Below are positions 24,103 through 32,079 of a DNA stretch of 35,743 nt, piece by piece. Origin of the DNA: an uncultured Oscillibacter sp. (lineage in GTDB: Bacteria > Bacillota > Clostridia > Oscillospirales > Oscillospiraceae); NCBI GenBank assembly GCA_905200545.1, contig CAJKKQ010000024.1, positions 1 through 35,743 on the forward strand, read 5' to 3'. Positions within the stretch are counted from its first letter, which is position 1. The number at the start of each line of letters is the position of its first letter. The notes beneath the pieces were generated by a model, which had not been told where the DNA came from, did no database searches, and saw only the letters and a list, made by a program, of their open reading frames with translations. The translations under genes were made by a program, and so were the position numbers.

Positions 24103-25128
24103 ATGTTATACAACCTGCAAAAAAAAGTGCATGATTTCTGGAGCCGCCGCCATCTGGTGGTGCTTTCCCTGATGGCCGTGCTCTGCGCAAGCTCTGCCGC
24201 CATGACCCAGGCCGACGCCCTCTATATTCTCACCGGGGCGGAGGACTCCGCCATCGTTCTGGACGGCAGCAAGTCTGTGGAGGACTTCTCCTCCCAGCTG
24301 GTGTATCTCTCCAGCGGCAGCAAGGGCTATGACGTGACCCTTACCGCCGGGCAGTCCGTCACCATTCTCTGCAATGGAGAAGCCCTGACCACCGAGTCCA
24401 AGCGGGAGACGGTCTCTTCCCTCCTTGAGCGTATGGATGTGACCCCCGGCCCCCTGGAAATGGTGGCTGTGGATCTCTCCGACGATGCCGTGACCCTGAC
24501 GGTCAGCGATCAGATCACCTATTACGACGAAGTGACGGAGACGGTTTCCTATGAGACCGTTCGCCGCGCCAACCCCGACCTGCCCAAGGGCACCGAAAAA
24601 GTGGTCCAGCAGGGTAAGGACGGCGTACGCACCGCCATCTATGAGGTGGTGTGGTCTGAGGGCCAGCAGGTCTCCCGCCAGTTTGTGGAGGAGCAGGACA
24701 GCACGGCTGTCAACGAGATCGTGGAGTACGGCACCGGCGCCAAGACCGTGTCCGCCACAGACCGCATCGCCAGCGTCGCCAAGAACGCCGACGGCAGCGG
24801 CACCCTGACCTTTACCTCCGGCGCCACACTGAATTTCTCCGGTGTGAAGTCCATGACTGCTACGGCTTACACTGCCGGCTACGGCGGAGCGGACTACTGC
24901 ACCGCCACCGGCACCACCGTGCGGGTGGGCACCGTGGCTGTGGATAAGAGCGTCATCCCCCTGGGCACCCGCATGTATATCGTGGCGTCTGACGGCTCCG
25001 TCATCTACGGCATGGCCGTGGCGGAGGATACCGGCGTCAAGGGCAACAAGGTGGATCTCTACTACGACACGTACCAGCAGTGCATCAACTTCGGCCGGCG
25101 CACCTGCACCGTCTATATCCTGGAGTGA
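24103..25128 (+). CDS. Secreted G5- and 3D-domain cell-wall protein
   Basis: The 341-residue protein has an N-terminal signal or anchor (RRHLVVLSLMAVLCASSAA), a DUF348-like ubiquitin-fold module (about 75-135), a G5 domain (about 140-215, with QITYYDEVTETVSYETV) and a C-terminal 3D domain. The three aspartates that name the domain are D281 (AVDKSVIPLGTRMYI), D309 (AEDTG) and D318 (KVDLYYDT), preceded by MTATAYT. Such YabE/RpfB-like proteins are lytic transglycosylase-type peptidoglycan enzymes. The ATG at 24103 follows AGGAGG. A strong promoter and long structured leader suggest regulated expression. Confidence 0.9.
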   Translation: MLYNLQKKVHDFWSRRHLVVLSLMAVLCASSAAMTQADALYILTGAEDSAIVLDGSKSVEDFSSQLVYLSSGSKGYDVTLTAGQSVTILCNGEALTTESKRETVSSLLERMDVTPGPLEMVAVDLSDDAVTLTVSDQITYYDEVTETVSYETVRRANPDLPKGTEKVVQQGKDGVRTAIYEVVWSEGQQVSRQFVEEQDSTAVNEIVEYGTGAKTVSATDRIASVAKNADGSGTLTFTSGATLNFSGVKSMTATAYTAGYGGADYCTATGTTVRVGTVAVDKSVIPLGTRMYIVASDGSVIYGMAVAEDTGVKGNKVDLYYDTYQQCINFGRRTCTVYILE

Positions 25129-25163
25129 GGACGCATCCTCTCAGGGAAATCATGTATCGCTTT

Positions 25164-25194
25164 CTCCCCGGCACCTGGGTGCCGGGGAGTTTTT
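25164..25194 (+). terminator. Terminator after the 3D-domain gene
   Basis: An 11-bp stem (25164-25174/25179-25189, arm ctccccggcac) with loop CTGG is followed by T5. Confidence 0.88.
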
Positions 25195-25227
25195 CTCTCC
25201 GCAACGCTCCGGAGAATACCTGCTCCC

Positions 25228-25256
25228 TTTTCAAACGACGTCAACTCTGGTATACT
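25228..25256 (+). promoter_or_regulatory. Promoter of rsmA
   Basis: TTTTCA (25228-25233), 17-bp spacer ending CTGG, TATACT (25251-25256); an extended -10 (TGG before it) compensates for the weak -35. Confidence 0.65.
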
Positions 25257-25287
25257 GAACGTATCTACACAGAAAGGCGGCCGCAAC

Positions 25288-26148
25288 ATGAATCTTTGCG
25301 ACTACAATACCATCCGGGAGCTGCTGGGCCGGCATGGCTTCCGCTTTTCCAAATCCATGGGTCAAAACTTCCTCATCGACCCTCAGGTTCCCTATGACAT
25401 TGCGGCGGCCTCCGGTGCCGACGAAACCTGCGGCGTGCTGGAGATCGGCCCCGGCGTGGGACCTCTCACGGCAGAGCTGGCCAGGCGGGCAGGCAAGGTG
25501 GTGGCGGTGGAGCTGGACCGTGCCCTGCTGCCGGTGCTCGCCGAGACCATGGCCCCCTACCCCAACGTGGAGATCGTGCCGGGAGACGTTTTGAAGCTGG
25601 ATCTTGCCGCCCTGGCGGCGGAGAAATTCCAGGGCCTCACCCCCATGGTCTGCGCCAACCTCCCTTACAACATCACCTCCCCGGTGCTGGAAAAGCTGGT
25701 GGAGACCCCCTGCTTCCAGTCCGTCACCGTCATGATCCAGCGGGAGGTGGCTCAGCGCCTGTGTGCCCCGGAGGGATCCTCCCAGGGCGGATCCTTTACG
25801 CTGTTCCTGCGCTATTACATGGAGCCGGAGCTGCTCTTTGACGTGCCGCCGGAGAAATTCCTGCCGCCTCCCAAGGTGACCTCCGCCGTGATCCGCTGCG
25901 TCCGGCGGCCGGAGCCTGCGGTATCTGTCCCCGATGAGGCGTTCTTTTTTAAAGTGATGCGGGGCGCTTTCCTGCTGCGGCGCAAGACCCTGCCCAACTC
26001 TCTGGCCGCCGCCCTACCCGGGTATTCCCGGGATGCCATCCAGTCCGCCATGGAGCGCTGCGGCATCCCCGCCAACGCCCGGGGAGAACAGCTGACCCTG
26101 GCCGACTTCGCCGGCCTGGCTCAGGCGCTGGCGGAGGTTAAAAAGTGA
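25288..26148 (+). CDS. rsmA: 16S rRNA adenine dimethyltransferase RsmA (KsgA)
   Basis: The 286-residue enzyme dimethylates two adjacent adenines in the 3' helix of 16S rRNA. Motifs are FSKSMGQNFLIDPQV at the N-terminus, SAM motif I LEIGPGVGPLT, VVAVELDR (acidic motif II), catalytic motif IV NLPYNITSP, and FLPPPKVTSAVI. The ATG at 25288 follows an AAAGGCGG-type site. In B. subtilis-like genomes it lies near the 3D/G5 gene yabE, as here. Confidence 0.96.
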   Translation: MNLCDYNTIRELLGRHGFRFSKSMGQNFLIDPQVPYDIAAASGADETCGVLEIGPGVGPLTAELARRAGKVVAVELDRALLPVLAETMAPYPNVEIVPGDVLKLDLAALAAEKFQGLTPMVCANLPYNITSPVLEKLVETPCFQSVTVMIQREVAQRLCAPEGSSQGGSFTLFLRYYMEPELLFDVPPEKFLPPPKVTSAVIRCVRRPEPAVSVPDEAFFFKVMRGAFLLRRKTLPNSLAAALPGYSRDAIQSAMERCGIPANARGEQLTLADFAGLAQALAEVKK

Positions 26149-26161
26149 ACGGCGTTTTCTC

Positions 26162-26190
26162 TTGTGTTTTTTTTCGTTTTTCTGTATAGT
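26162..26190 (+). promoter_or_regulatory. Promoter of pckA
   Basis: TTGTGT (26162-26167), 17-bp T-rich spacer, TATAGT (26185-26190). Confidence 0.75.
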
Positions 26191-26246
26191 ATGGATATTG
26201 AACAATCTTTGAAGTTCATGAAATTTTGACAGGAGGCGCATGCGCT

Positions 26247-27935
26247 ATGTCCACGAAAGCCTATTATCCCAGAACCGAGATCGGGCCGGGCAAAATCGGT
26301 TTTTCCAAGACCCGCTCCATCATTGAGGCGCCCTTCTACGGCAACAATGTCATCAAGGTCAATACCCTGCGGGAGGCCTATGAGCTGGCCAAGAACTCCC
26401 CCGGTACCGTCGTCACCGACATGCCCGTCTATCGGGGGGAGGAGTTCGGCCTGGAGCCCGACGCCAAGGTTCTCCTTTTCAACGACGGTTCCATCACCGG
26501 CCGCTACGCCCCCGCCCGGCGTATCACCGGCAAGGAGGGCGTCAACACCACCGCCCTGGATAAGATCCTCATGGACGCTGTGTACGACACCCGCTGGAAA
26601 ACCATGTACCACGCCGAGGTCTATATCGGCCTGGATCCGGAGTTCATGGTCAAGGCCCATCTGCTGATCCCGGAGGGGGAGGAAAACCTCCTCTACAACT
26701 GGATGCTGAACTTCCAGTACCTCTCCGACCAGTATGTGAAGATGTACAAGAACTCCAAGCCCGTGGGCGACGGCAAAGAGCCCGACGTGTATATCTTCTC
26801 CGATCCCCAGTGGACCGGCGCTCCGGGTCAGGAGGACGTGTGCGATCCCAAGTGCCTGTGCTACTTCAACACCGATCAGAACTGCGCCGCCATTCTGGGC
26901 ATGCGCTACTTCGGCGAGCATAAGAAGGGCACGCTGACCCTGGCCTGGGCCATCGCCAACCGCAACGGCTACGCCTCCTGCCACGGCGGTCAGAAGGAGT
27001 ACACCCTGGACGACGGCAGCAAGTTCGTGGCGGCGGTGTTCGGCCTGTCCGGCTCCGGCAAGTCCACCCTCACCCATGCCAAGCACGGCGGCAAGTATCC
27101 CGCCATCAAGGTCCTCCACGACGACGCCTTCATCATCAACACGGAGACCTGCGCCTCCATCGCCCTGGAGCCCACTTATTTCGACAAAACCTCTGACTAT
27201 CCCGTGGATGCGCCGGACAACAAGTACCTGCTGACGGTGCAGAACTGCTCCGCCACCATGGATGAGGACGGCAAAATCGTCTGCGTCACCGAGGACGTCC
27301 GCAACGGCAATGGCCGGGCCATCAAGTCCAAGCTGTGGTCTCCCAACCGGGTGGATAAGATCGACTCCCCTGTCAACGCCATCTTCTGGATCATGAAGGA
27401 TCCCACCATCCCGCCCATCGTACGCCTCAAGGGTGCCTCCCTGGCCTCCGTCATGGGCGCTACCCTGGCTACCAAACGCTCTTCTGCCGAGCGGCTCAAG
27501 GAAGGCGTGGATCCCAACGCCTTGGTGGTGGAGCCCTATGCCAATCCCTTCCGCACCTATCCGCTGGTGAACGACTATGAGAAGTTCAAGAAGCTGGTGG
27601 CGGAGAAAAACGTGGCCTGCTATATCATCAACACCGGCGACTTCATGGGCAAGAAGGTGCAAAAAGAGGATACGCTGGGTATCCTGGAAGCTGTTGTGGA
27701 GGGCAAGGCCCAGTTTAAGCCCTGGGGCCCCTTCGAGGATATTGAGATCCTGGAATGGGAGGGCTTTGTGCCGGATCTCACCGACAAGGACTATGTGGCC
27801 CAGCTGAAGGCCCGTATGACCGACCGGCTTAACTATGTCACCAAGCTGGATACCGCCGAGGGCGGATTCAACAAGCTCCCCGCAGACGCCGCAGACGCCA
27901 TCCGCAAGGTGGTGGACGAGGCCAACAGCCTGTAA
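26247..27935 (+). CDS. pckA: ATP-dependent phosphoenolpyruvate carboxykinase, divergent clostridial type
   Basis: The 562-residue enzyme interconverts oxaloacetate and PEP with ATP/ADP. In fermenting anaerobes it often runs toward oxaloacetate. The P-loop is GLSGSGKST (from G266), corresponding to the usual GLSGTGKTT. The next metal-binding motif reads HDDAFIIN rather than the usual DDEHGW. Later come NAIFWIMKDPTIPPIVRL and YIINTGDFMGKKV. The ATG at 26247 has AGGAGG (26231-26236) 10 bases upstream. A TTG further upstream and an out-of-frame ATG at 26240 are less likely. It is a single-gene unit. Confidence 0.9.
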   Translation: MSTKAYYPRTEIGPGKIGFSKTRSIIEAPFYGNNVIKVNTLREAYELAKNSPGTVVTDMPVYRGEEFGLEPDAKVLLFNDGSITGRYAPARRITGKEGVNTTALDKILMDAVYDTRWKTMYHAEVYIGLDPEFMVKAHLLIPEGEENLLYNWMLNFQYLSDQYVKMYKNSKPVGDGKEPDVYIFSDPQWTGAPGQEDVCDPKCLCYFNTDQNCAAILGMRYFGEHKKGTLTLAWAIANRNGYASCHGGQKEYTLDDGSKFVAAVFGLSGSGKSTLTHAKHGGKYPAIKVLHDDAFIINTETCASIALEPTYFDKTSDYPVDAPDNKYLLTVQNCSATMDEDGKIVCVTEDVRNGNGRAIKSKLWSPNRVDKIDSPVNAIFWIMKDPTIPPIVRLKGASLASVMGATLATKRSSAERLKEGVDPNALVVEPYANPFRTYPLVNDYEKFKKLVAEKNVACYIINTGDFMGKKVQKEDTLGILEAVVEGKAQFKPWGPFEDIEILEWEGFVPDLTDKDYVAQLKARMTDRLNYVTKLDTAEGGFNKLPADAADAIRKVVDEANSL

Positions 27936-27944
27936 CAAAAACAC

Positions 27945-27973
27945 CCACCTTGAAAGCGATGCTTTCAGGGTGG
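27945..27973 (+). other. Hairpin after pckA, no U-tract
   Basis: A 13-bp stem (27945-27957/27961-27973) with one G-T wobble and loop GAT. It may protect the pckA mRNA end; the true terminator follows. Confidence 0.55.
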
Positions 27974-27990
27974 TGAGCTGCCGACGGACA

Positions 27991-28028
27991 AAAAGGACGC
28001 TGTCCCCTGACGGGGACAGCGTCCTTTT
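27991..28028. terminator. Bidirectional terminator between pckA and the Crp-like gene
   Basis: A perfect 17-bp stem (27991-28007/28012-28028, arm aaaaggacgctgtcccc) has a TGAC loop and serves both convergent genes. Confidence 0.9.
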
Positions 28029-28039
28029 GATACCGTTCC

Positions 28040-28432
28040 TTATTCTTCCCGCTCCCGGGCGTCCAGCATGCGATCCAGCTCCTGGATGAGACGGGCATGG
28101 AACCAGCAGGCGTTGTAGCAGACGGCGGTCACCACATCAAAGCGGAACCATGCCACCGTACAATCCGTCCGGGCCCGGAAGGTCTCCTCCGCAGGGATCT
28201 TTTCCCGCCAGGGGCCGCTGCGGCAGACCCCAAACACGGTACCGGGGCCGGCGCTCTCCCGGTCATTGAGGGTGCCATCCCCCTCCAGCAGAATACCGAT
28301 GCGGCCTTGTGTCTCACAGCTCTCCCCAGGAGCCATGGTGCCCCGCTCCAGATCGAAGCAGGCGCCCAGCATCTCCTCTCCCCGCTCCGGCAGCCAGGGA
28401 AAACAGGCACTGCCCGCAAGAATCAAACTCAC
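28040..28432 (-). CDS. Crp/Fnr-type sensor domain lacking the DNA-binding domain
   Basis: The 130-residue protein resembles the effector half of clostridial Crp/Fnr regulators. It has FDLERGTMAPGES, GRIGILLEGDGTLN (cupin-like roll), GPGTVFGV, then the diagnostic ARTDCTVAWFRFDVVTAVCYNACWFHARLIQELDRML dimer helix, given here in pieces: DCTVAW, VCYNAC, FHARLI. In full regulators a winged helix follows; here the gene ends at once with DAREREE and a terminator. The start is GTG at 28430-28432, 8 bases after AGGGGG. It could be a decayed regulator, or a ligand-binding partner or dominant-negative dimer subunit. Confidence 0.6.
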   Translation of the reverse strand: MSLILAGSACFPWLPERGEEMLGACFDLERGTMAPGESCETQGRIGILLEGDGTLNDRESAGPGTVFGVCRSGPWREKIPAEETFRARTDCTVAWFRFDVVTAVCYNACWFHARLIQELDRMLDAREREE

Positions 28433-28449
28433 AGTACGAGCCCCCTGCT

Positions 28450-28887
28450 TTACGTCCGGTCCGGATACTTCTGGCAGAGCTTGTCCAGCTCGTCGATCAG
28501 GGCAGTCAGCTCCGCCTTGGTCATCCGGGCCTCCACCTCGGCGGTGTCGTTGCCGTCCATGGTATTGGGCAGGTAGAAGGACACATCCACCAGGAAGTCC
28601 TCCCCATCCGCCTGGGCGGAGAGGGCAAAGTAGGACTCCACAAAGGAAGAGTCATAGCGGTCCTTGATTCCGGCATTGAGCACCTTCAGCCCGGCAGTCA
28701 TCTCCCGGAGCTCATAGGTCAAAAGGCAGCTGTTGGAGTCCTTGCGGATGTCGCCCTCCTCGTCCGTCCAGGCACAGCGCAGCACCAGCCAGTTGCGGTC
28801 GTCGGTGTCCGGCTCTCCCCCGTCGGCGGGAAACTCATAGTTCACAATATCCAGCTTCAAACTGGCCTCGTCATTTTTAAAAAGCAT
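28450..28887 (-). CDS. Small acidic hypothetical protein, possibly WapI-like
   Basis: The 145-residue soluble acidic protein has no signal peptide. It begins MLFKNDEASLKLDIVNYEFP, then DDRNWLVLRCAWTDEEG, SCLLTYELREM and a C-terminal helix TKAELTALIDELDKL. This outline (short strands, NWL, CLLT-x-EL) recalls the WapI-type immunity and related stand-alone proteins, but I cannot assign it firmly and no toxin gene is nearby. It lies 14 bases after the aldo/keto reductase gene and just before the Crp-like gene on the same strand, so they probably share a transcript. Confidence 0.7.
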   Translation of the reverse strand: MLFKNDEASLKLDIVNYEFPADGGEPDTDDRNWLVLRCAWTDEEGDIRKDSNSCLLTYELREMTAGLKVLNAGIKDRYDSSFVESYFALSAQADGEDFLVDVSFYLPNTMDGNDTAEVEARMTKAELTALIDELDKLCQKYPDRT

Positions 28888-28901
28888 GTTGGGTTCTCTC
28901 C

Positions 28902-29930
28902 TTACTGATCGTTATGGTGCTGGGCGTAAAACGCGTTATAGTCCAGCAGCTGCTTCTGCAGCAGGGCCGGGGTGTCCAAGCCGTAGGGGCAGCGGGACTT
29001 GCAGGCGTTGCAGTGGATGCACTCCCGGATCTTTTGCATTTTGGCGTACCACTCATCACTCATATAGGGCTGGTAGGGCGACCGGCGCAGCAGGGCGCTC
29101 ATACGGGCCGCCTGGGGGATATCGATGCCGGCGGCGCAGGGCAGGCAGTACCCGCAGCTGCGGCAAAACTCCCCGGCCAGATCCTTGCGGTCCTTCTCAA
29201 TGACCGCCTGGAGCTCCGGCGTCAGCTGAGGGTTGCGGCGCGTGAGCTCCAGCCACTCGTCCAGCTCCTCCTCCCGCTGGATGCCCCAGATGGGCACCAC
29301 ATTGTCGTATGCCTGCATGTAAGCATAGCAGGCCTCGGCATTGTTCAAAAGGCCGCCGGAGAGACCTTTCATGGCGATAAAGCCCATGTCCGCCTCCCGG
29401 CAACCGCGCACCAGCTCCAGATCCTGCTGCGAGGCCAGGTAGCAGAAGGGGAATTGCAGGGTCTCGAAATAGCCGGAATCAATGGCAGCCTGGGCTACCT
29501 TCAGGCGGTGATTGGTGATGCCGATGTGGCGGATGTAGCCCTTTTGCTTAGCCTCCAACGCTGCGGCAAAGGGGCCGTCCGGATCCTCGGGATCCGGCAG
29601 CACCGCCGGGTTATGGAACTGGAAGAGATCGATGTAATCCGTTTGCAGGCTCCGCAAACTCTGCTCGATGTGGGCCTGGACGGTCTTTTTATCTCCGCCG
29701 CCGCTTTTGGTGGAGATCACTACATGCTCCCGCACATCGTGGAGGGCTGCTCCCAGCTTCTCTTCACTGTCTGTATACATATTGGCGGTATCGAAATAGT
29801 TGATGCCCGCCTCATAAGCCCGGCGCACCAGCTTCACAGCCGCCTCCTTGGAGATCCGCTGGATGGGCAGGGCGCCGAAAGACGTCTTGGTCACCATCAG
29901 CTCTGTACGGCCCAGTCTTACCTTTTCCAT
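28902..29930 (-). CDS. Aldo/keto reductase with C-terminal 4Fe-4S domain
   Basis: The 342-residue NADPH-type barrel has the catalytic tetrad D47, Y52, K75 and H106, followed by a ferredoxin-like domain. Two cysteine groups are C256, C259, C262, C265 and C304, C307, C310, C314 (ending CP), enough for two 4Fe-4S clusters. Such fusions are common in strict anaerobes and probably pass electrons between NAD(P)H and an Fe-S partner; the substrate is unknown. The ATG at 29928-29930 follows GGAGGAG. It is the first gene of a minus-strand unit whose promoter shares its -35 box with the divergent lipoprotein gene. Confidence 0.93.
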   Translation of the reverse strand: MEKVRLGRTELMVTKTSFGALPIQRISKEAAVKLVRRAYEAGINYFDTANMYTDSEEKLGAALHDVREHVVISTKSGGGDKKTVQAHIEQSLRSLQTDYIDLFQFHNPAVLPDPEDPDGPFAAALEAKQKGYIRHIGITNHRLKVAQAAIDSGYFETLQFPFCYLASQQDLELVRGCREADMGFIAMKGLSGGLLNNAEACYAYMQAYDNVVPIWGIQREEELDEWLELTRRNPQLTPELQAVIEKDRKDLAGEFCRSCGYCLPCAAGIDIPQAARMSALLRRSPYQPYMSDEWYAKMQKIRECIHCNACKSRCPYGLDTPALLQKQLLDYNAFYAQHHNDQ

Positions 29931-29975
29931 ATCGTCTCCTCCTTGTTCCCCTGTCCGGGTGATGGGTTCCCGTTT

Positions 29976-30003
29976 ATTCTACCACAGCCCCCGGCATTTG
30001 CAA
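29976..30003 (-). promoter_or_regulatory. Promoter of the aldo/keto reductase unit
   Basis: Minus strand: TTGCAA (29998-30003), 16-bp spacer ending TGTGG, TAGAAT (29976-29981). The -35 box is the same six base pairs used by the divergent promoter. Confidence 0.65.
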
Positions 30004-30026
30004 AGACAGGATGGACATGATATAAT
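29998..30026 (+). promoter_or_regulatory. Promoter of the lipoprotein/ModE-like unit
   Basis: TTGCAA (29998-30003), 17-bp spacer, consensus TATAAT (30021-30026). Confidence 0.82.
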
Positions 30027-30071
30027 CGGCCTGCAAACATTTTCCCATGGTGAAAAAGGAGGGATCGGCCT

Positions 30072-30836
30072 GTGAAACGAAACCTGACAGCACTGGCCCT
30101 GGCAACAGTCCTGCTGCTGTCCGGATGCGGCGGGAACGATTCCGGAAAGACGGAGACAGCTTCCCAGCCGACACAGGAAGCCGCCCCGGAAAACACTGCG
30201 CCGTCCGACACCCCCGTTCAGGTGCCGGAAGAGAGCGGGGAACCGGACAAAACGGAAGATCACGTTCTCTCCACCCTGGAGGCCAGTGTGGACGGCGGAC
30301 GGGTGCTGACACTGTGCGCCATAGGCAAGCAGCGGGCCGACATGGATCAGTGGGGCGTCCGGGAGGTCCGGGTATATGAGGGGGACACCCTGCTCCAGAC
30401 GATTTCCGTCCAGGAAGCCATTGATGCGGACGGCGTGGACGGCATCGACACCGGCTACACCCAGTGCTGGTCTGCGGAAGAGGCGATGTCCGTGGAGGAT
30501 CTGAACTTTGACGGCAGCGGCGATCTGGATCTCTTCGGCTGGATCCCTGCCAGCAACACCGTCCCCCACTACTACTGGCTCTGGGACAGCGGCAGCAACT
30601 CTTACCGTTACGCACTGTGCCTCCAGGGTGCCTCCGTGGATGCCCAGGCACAGGAGGTCGTATCCCAATACCATTACGAAAACGGTGTGGATTACACCGA
30701 CTATTACGCGCCGGACGACAGCGGAAATCTGGTGCTGGTGCGCCGGGAAATCGCCGACTGGACCCAGGGCGATGGCCAAGCGCCGCTGGTGACGGTCTAC
30801 ACCGTGAAAAACGGCCAGCTGACGCTGGCCCAGTAA
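30072..30836 (+). CDS. Lipoprotein of unknown function
   Basis: The 254-residue protein opens MKRNLTALALATVLLLSGC, a lipoprotein signal with Cys at 19. A Pro/Glu/Thr-rich linker runs to about residue 60. The body has SVEDLNFDGSGDLDLFGW, an Asp-rich calcium-loop-like motif of the FG-GAP/VCBS kind, and YYWLWDSGSNSYRY. This matches a group of surface lipoproteins of unknown role common in gut Clostridia. The start is GTG at 30072 with AAAGGAGG upstream. The ModE-like gene follows after 13 bases, probably on the same transcript. Confidence 0.8.
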   Translation: MKRNLTALALATVLLLSGCGGNDSGKTETASQPTQEAAPENTAPSDTPVQVPEESGEPDKTEDHVLSTLEASVDGGRVLTLCAIGKQRADMDQWGVREVRVYEGDTLLQTISVQEAIDADGVDGIDTGYTQCWSAEEAMSVEDLNFDGSGDLDLFGWIPASNTVPHYYWLWDSGSNSYRYALCLQGASVDAQAQEVVSQYHYENGVDYTDYYAPDDSGNLVLVRREIADWTQGDGQAPLVTVYTVKNGQLTLAQ

Positions 30837-30849
30837 AGGAGGAGCAGGC

Positions 30850-31218
30850 ATGGACAAGGATCTGCATTTGAAGCTGACGGTACGGCTCTACACCGACGAC
30901 AATCAGCGCTGCTTCGGCCCGGGTATCGCCACGCTTCTCCACCGGGTGGAGGAGCACCACTCCCTGCGGGCGGCGGCGGCCTCCATGGGGATGGCCTACT
31001 CCAAGGCCTGGCGGATCATCCGCACCGCTGAGGGTGTCTTCGGCTGCAAGCTTCTCGCCTCCACCATCGGCGGCCAGCACGGGGGCGGCGCCGTGCTGAC
31101 CGGGCAGGCCCAGCGGCTGCTGGGAGCCTACGACGCGTACTGTGCAGACGTACAATCCTACAGCCAGAGCCGCTTTGAAGCGGCCTTCGGGTTTTACCGG
31201 AACCTGGAAAAGGAATAA
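30850..31218 (+). CDS. ModE-like winged-helix regulator without molybdate-binding domain
   Basis: The 122-residue protein matches the N-terminal DNA-binding domain of ModE. It reads LTVRLYTDDNQRCFGPGIATLL, then the helix-turn-helix SLRAAAASMGMAYSKAWRIIRTAE, then GGQHGGGAVLTGQAQRLL. Full ModE adds TOBE/MOP domains that bind molybdate; here the chain stops at about the end of the dimer helix, so it senses no molybdate by itself as far as can be seen. Such short forms are common near molybdenum genes; xdhABC lies about 1 kb downstream on the other strand. The ATG follows AAAGGAGG. Confidence 0.85.
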   Translation: MDKDLHLKLTVRLYTDDNQRCFGPGIATLLHRVEEHHSLRAAAASMGMAYSKAWRIIRTAEGVFGCKLLASTIGGQHGGGAVLTGQAQRLLGAYDAYCADVQSYSQSRFEAAFGFYRNLEKE

Positions 31219-31257
31219 AAAAAGGAAGCGGATCGCGATGCGATCCGCTTCCTTTTT
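31219..31257. terminator. Bidirectional terminator after the ModE-like gene
   Basis: A perfect 18-bp stem (31219-31236/31240-31257) with loop GAT lies between convergent genes; the stop codon of the ModE-like gene abuts it. Confidence 0.9.
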
Positions 31258-31263
31258 CATGCG

Positions 31264-31920
31264 TTACTTGCCGGACTGGGTGGGATCTTCCTCGGTGGGG
31301 CTGGGCACAGGATGCTCCTTGTGCTCCACCATAGCACGGATCAGCTCCACCGTGCCGCCCAGGCCCAGATAGCTGGAGTCCATGCAGAAATCATAGCTCT
31401 CCACGGCGCCCCACTTCTGGGAGGAGTAATACTCATAGTAAGACGCGCGGCGCTTGTCGGTCTTGATGATGATTTGACGGGCCTTTTCCGGCGTGACGTT
31501 CTGCCGCTTGGCTACCCGGGCGATGCGCACGTCCATAGGGGCGTGGATGAAAATGCTCAGATGGTTGGGGTTATCCGCCAGGGCATAGTCCGCACAGCGG
31601 CCGATGATGACGCAGGGGCCCTGATCGGCAATGTGGCGGATGGTATCAAAGGTAGCCAGGTACACCTGCTGCTCCAGGGAGTCCCCGGCGCCGGTGCCCG
31701 GCAGAGCAAACATATAGGAATCCATGGCGATGGAGTACAGCAGGCTCTTGGGACGCTCGTCAAAATTTTCAAAAATCTTCTCGCACAGGCCGCTCTTCTT
31801 CGCTGCTTCCTGGAGAAGTTCTTTATCATAAAACGGGATGCCCAGCTCCTTGGCCACGCGGATGCCGACTTCCTTGCCGCCGCTGCCAAACTGCCGACCG
31901 ATGGTAATGATGGTCTTCAT
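31264..31920 (-). CDS. Cytidylate-kinase-like family protein
   Basis: The 218-residue P-loop kinase-like protein starts MKTIITIGRQFGSGGKEVG, a nucleotide-binding loop of the cytidylate-kinase-like family (PF13189), then VIIGRCADYAL and IFIHAPMDVRIARVAKR (lid region). The true substrate of the family is not known to me. The C-terminus is a short polar tail. The ATG at 31918-31920 has AAAGGAGGG upstream; in-frame codons beyond it overlap the promoter. It is a single-gene unit. Confidence 0.88.
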   Translation of the reverse strand: MKTIITIGRQFGSGGKEVGIRVAKELGIPFYDKELLQEAAKKSGLCEKIFENFDERPKSLLYSIAMDSYMFALPGTGAGDSLEQQVYLATFDTIRHIADQGPCVIIGRCADYALADNPNHLSIFIHAPMDVRIARVAKRQNVTPEKARQIIIKTDKRRASYYEYYSSQKWGAVESYDFCMDSSYLGLGGTVELIRAMVEHKEHPVPSPTEEDPTQSGK

Positions 31921-31944
31921 AGAAATCCCTCCTTTGGTATTTTT

Positions 31945-31973
31945 ATTATACCTCGTTTTTTCATCAGCGTCAA
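31945..31973 (-). promoter_or_regulatory. Promoter of the cytidylate-kinase-like gene
   Basis: Minus strand: TTGACG (31968-31973), 17-bp spacer, TATAAT (31945-31950). Confidence 0.85.
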
Positions 31974-32031
31974 ATAAAACCACGCCTCCCGGTATCGGAA
32001 ATCGGGTTTGTTATGCACCTATTTTCTGGTA

Positions 32032-32066
32032 AAAAACACGGGCCCGCGCCGTTTGGCGCAGGCCCG
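32032..32066 (-). terminator. Terminator of the xdh operon
   Basis: On the minus strand a GC-rich stem (32055-32066 with 32039-32050, one mismatched pair, loop AAAC) is followed by TGTTTTTT. Confidence 0.8.
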
Positions 32067-32079
32067 CAGGGTGCCGGTC

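Noticed and set aside
28450..28887. Toxin-immunity (WapI-type) system
   Set aside because: Only the possible immunity-like protein is present; no toxin or secretion gene is nearby, and the similarity is vague.
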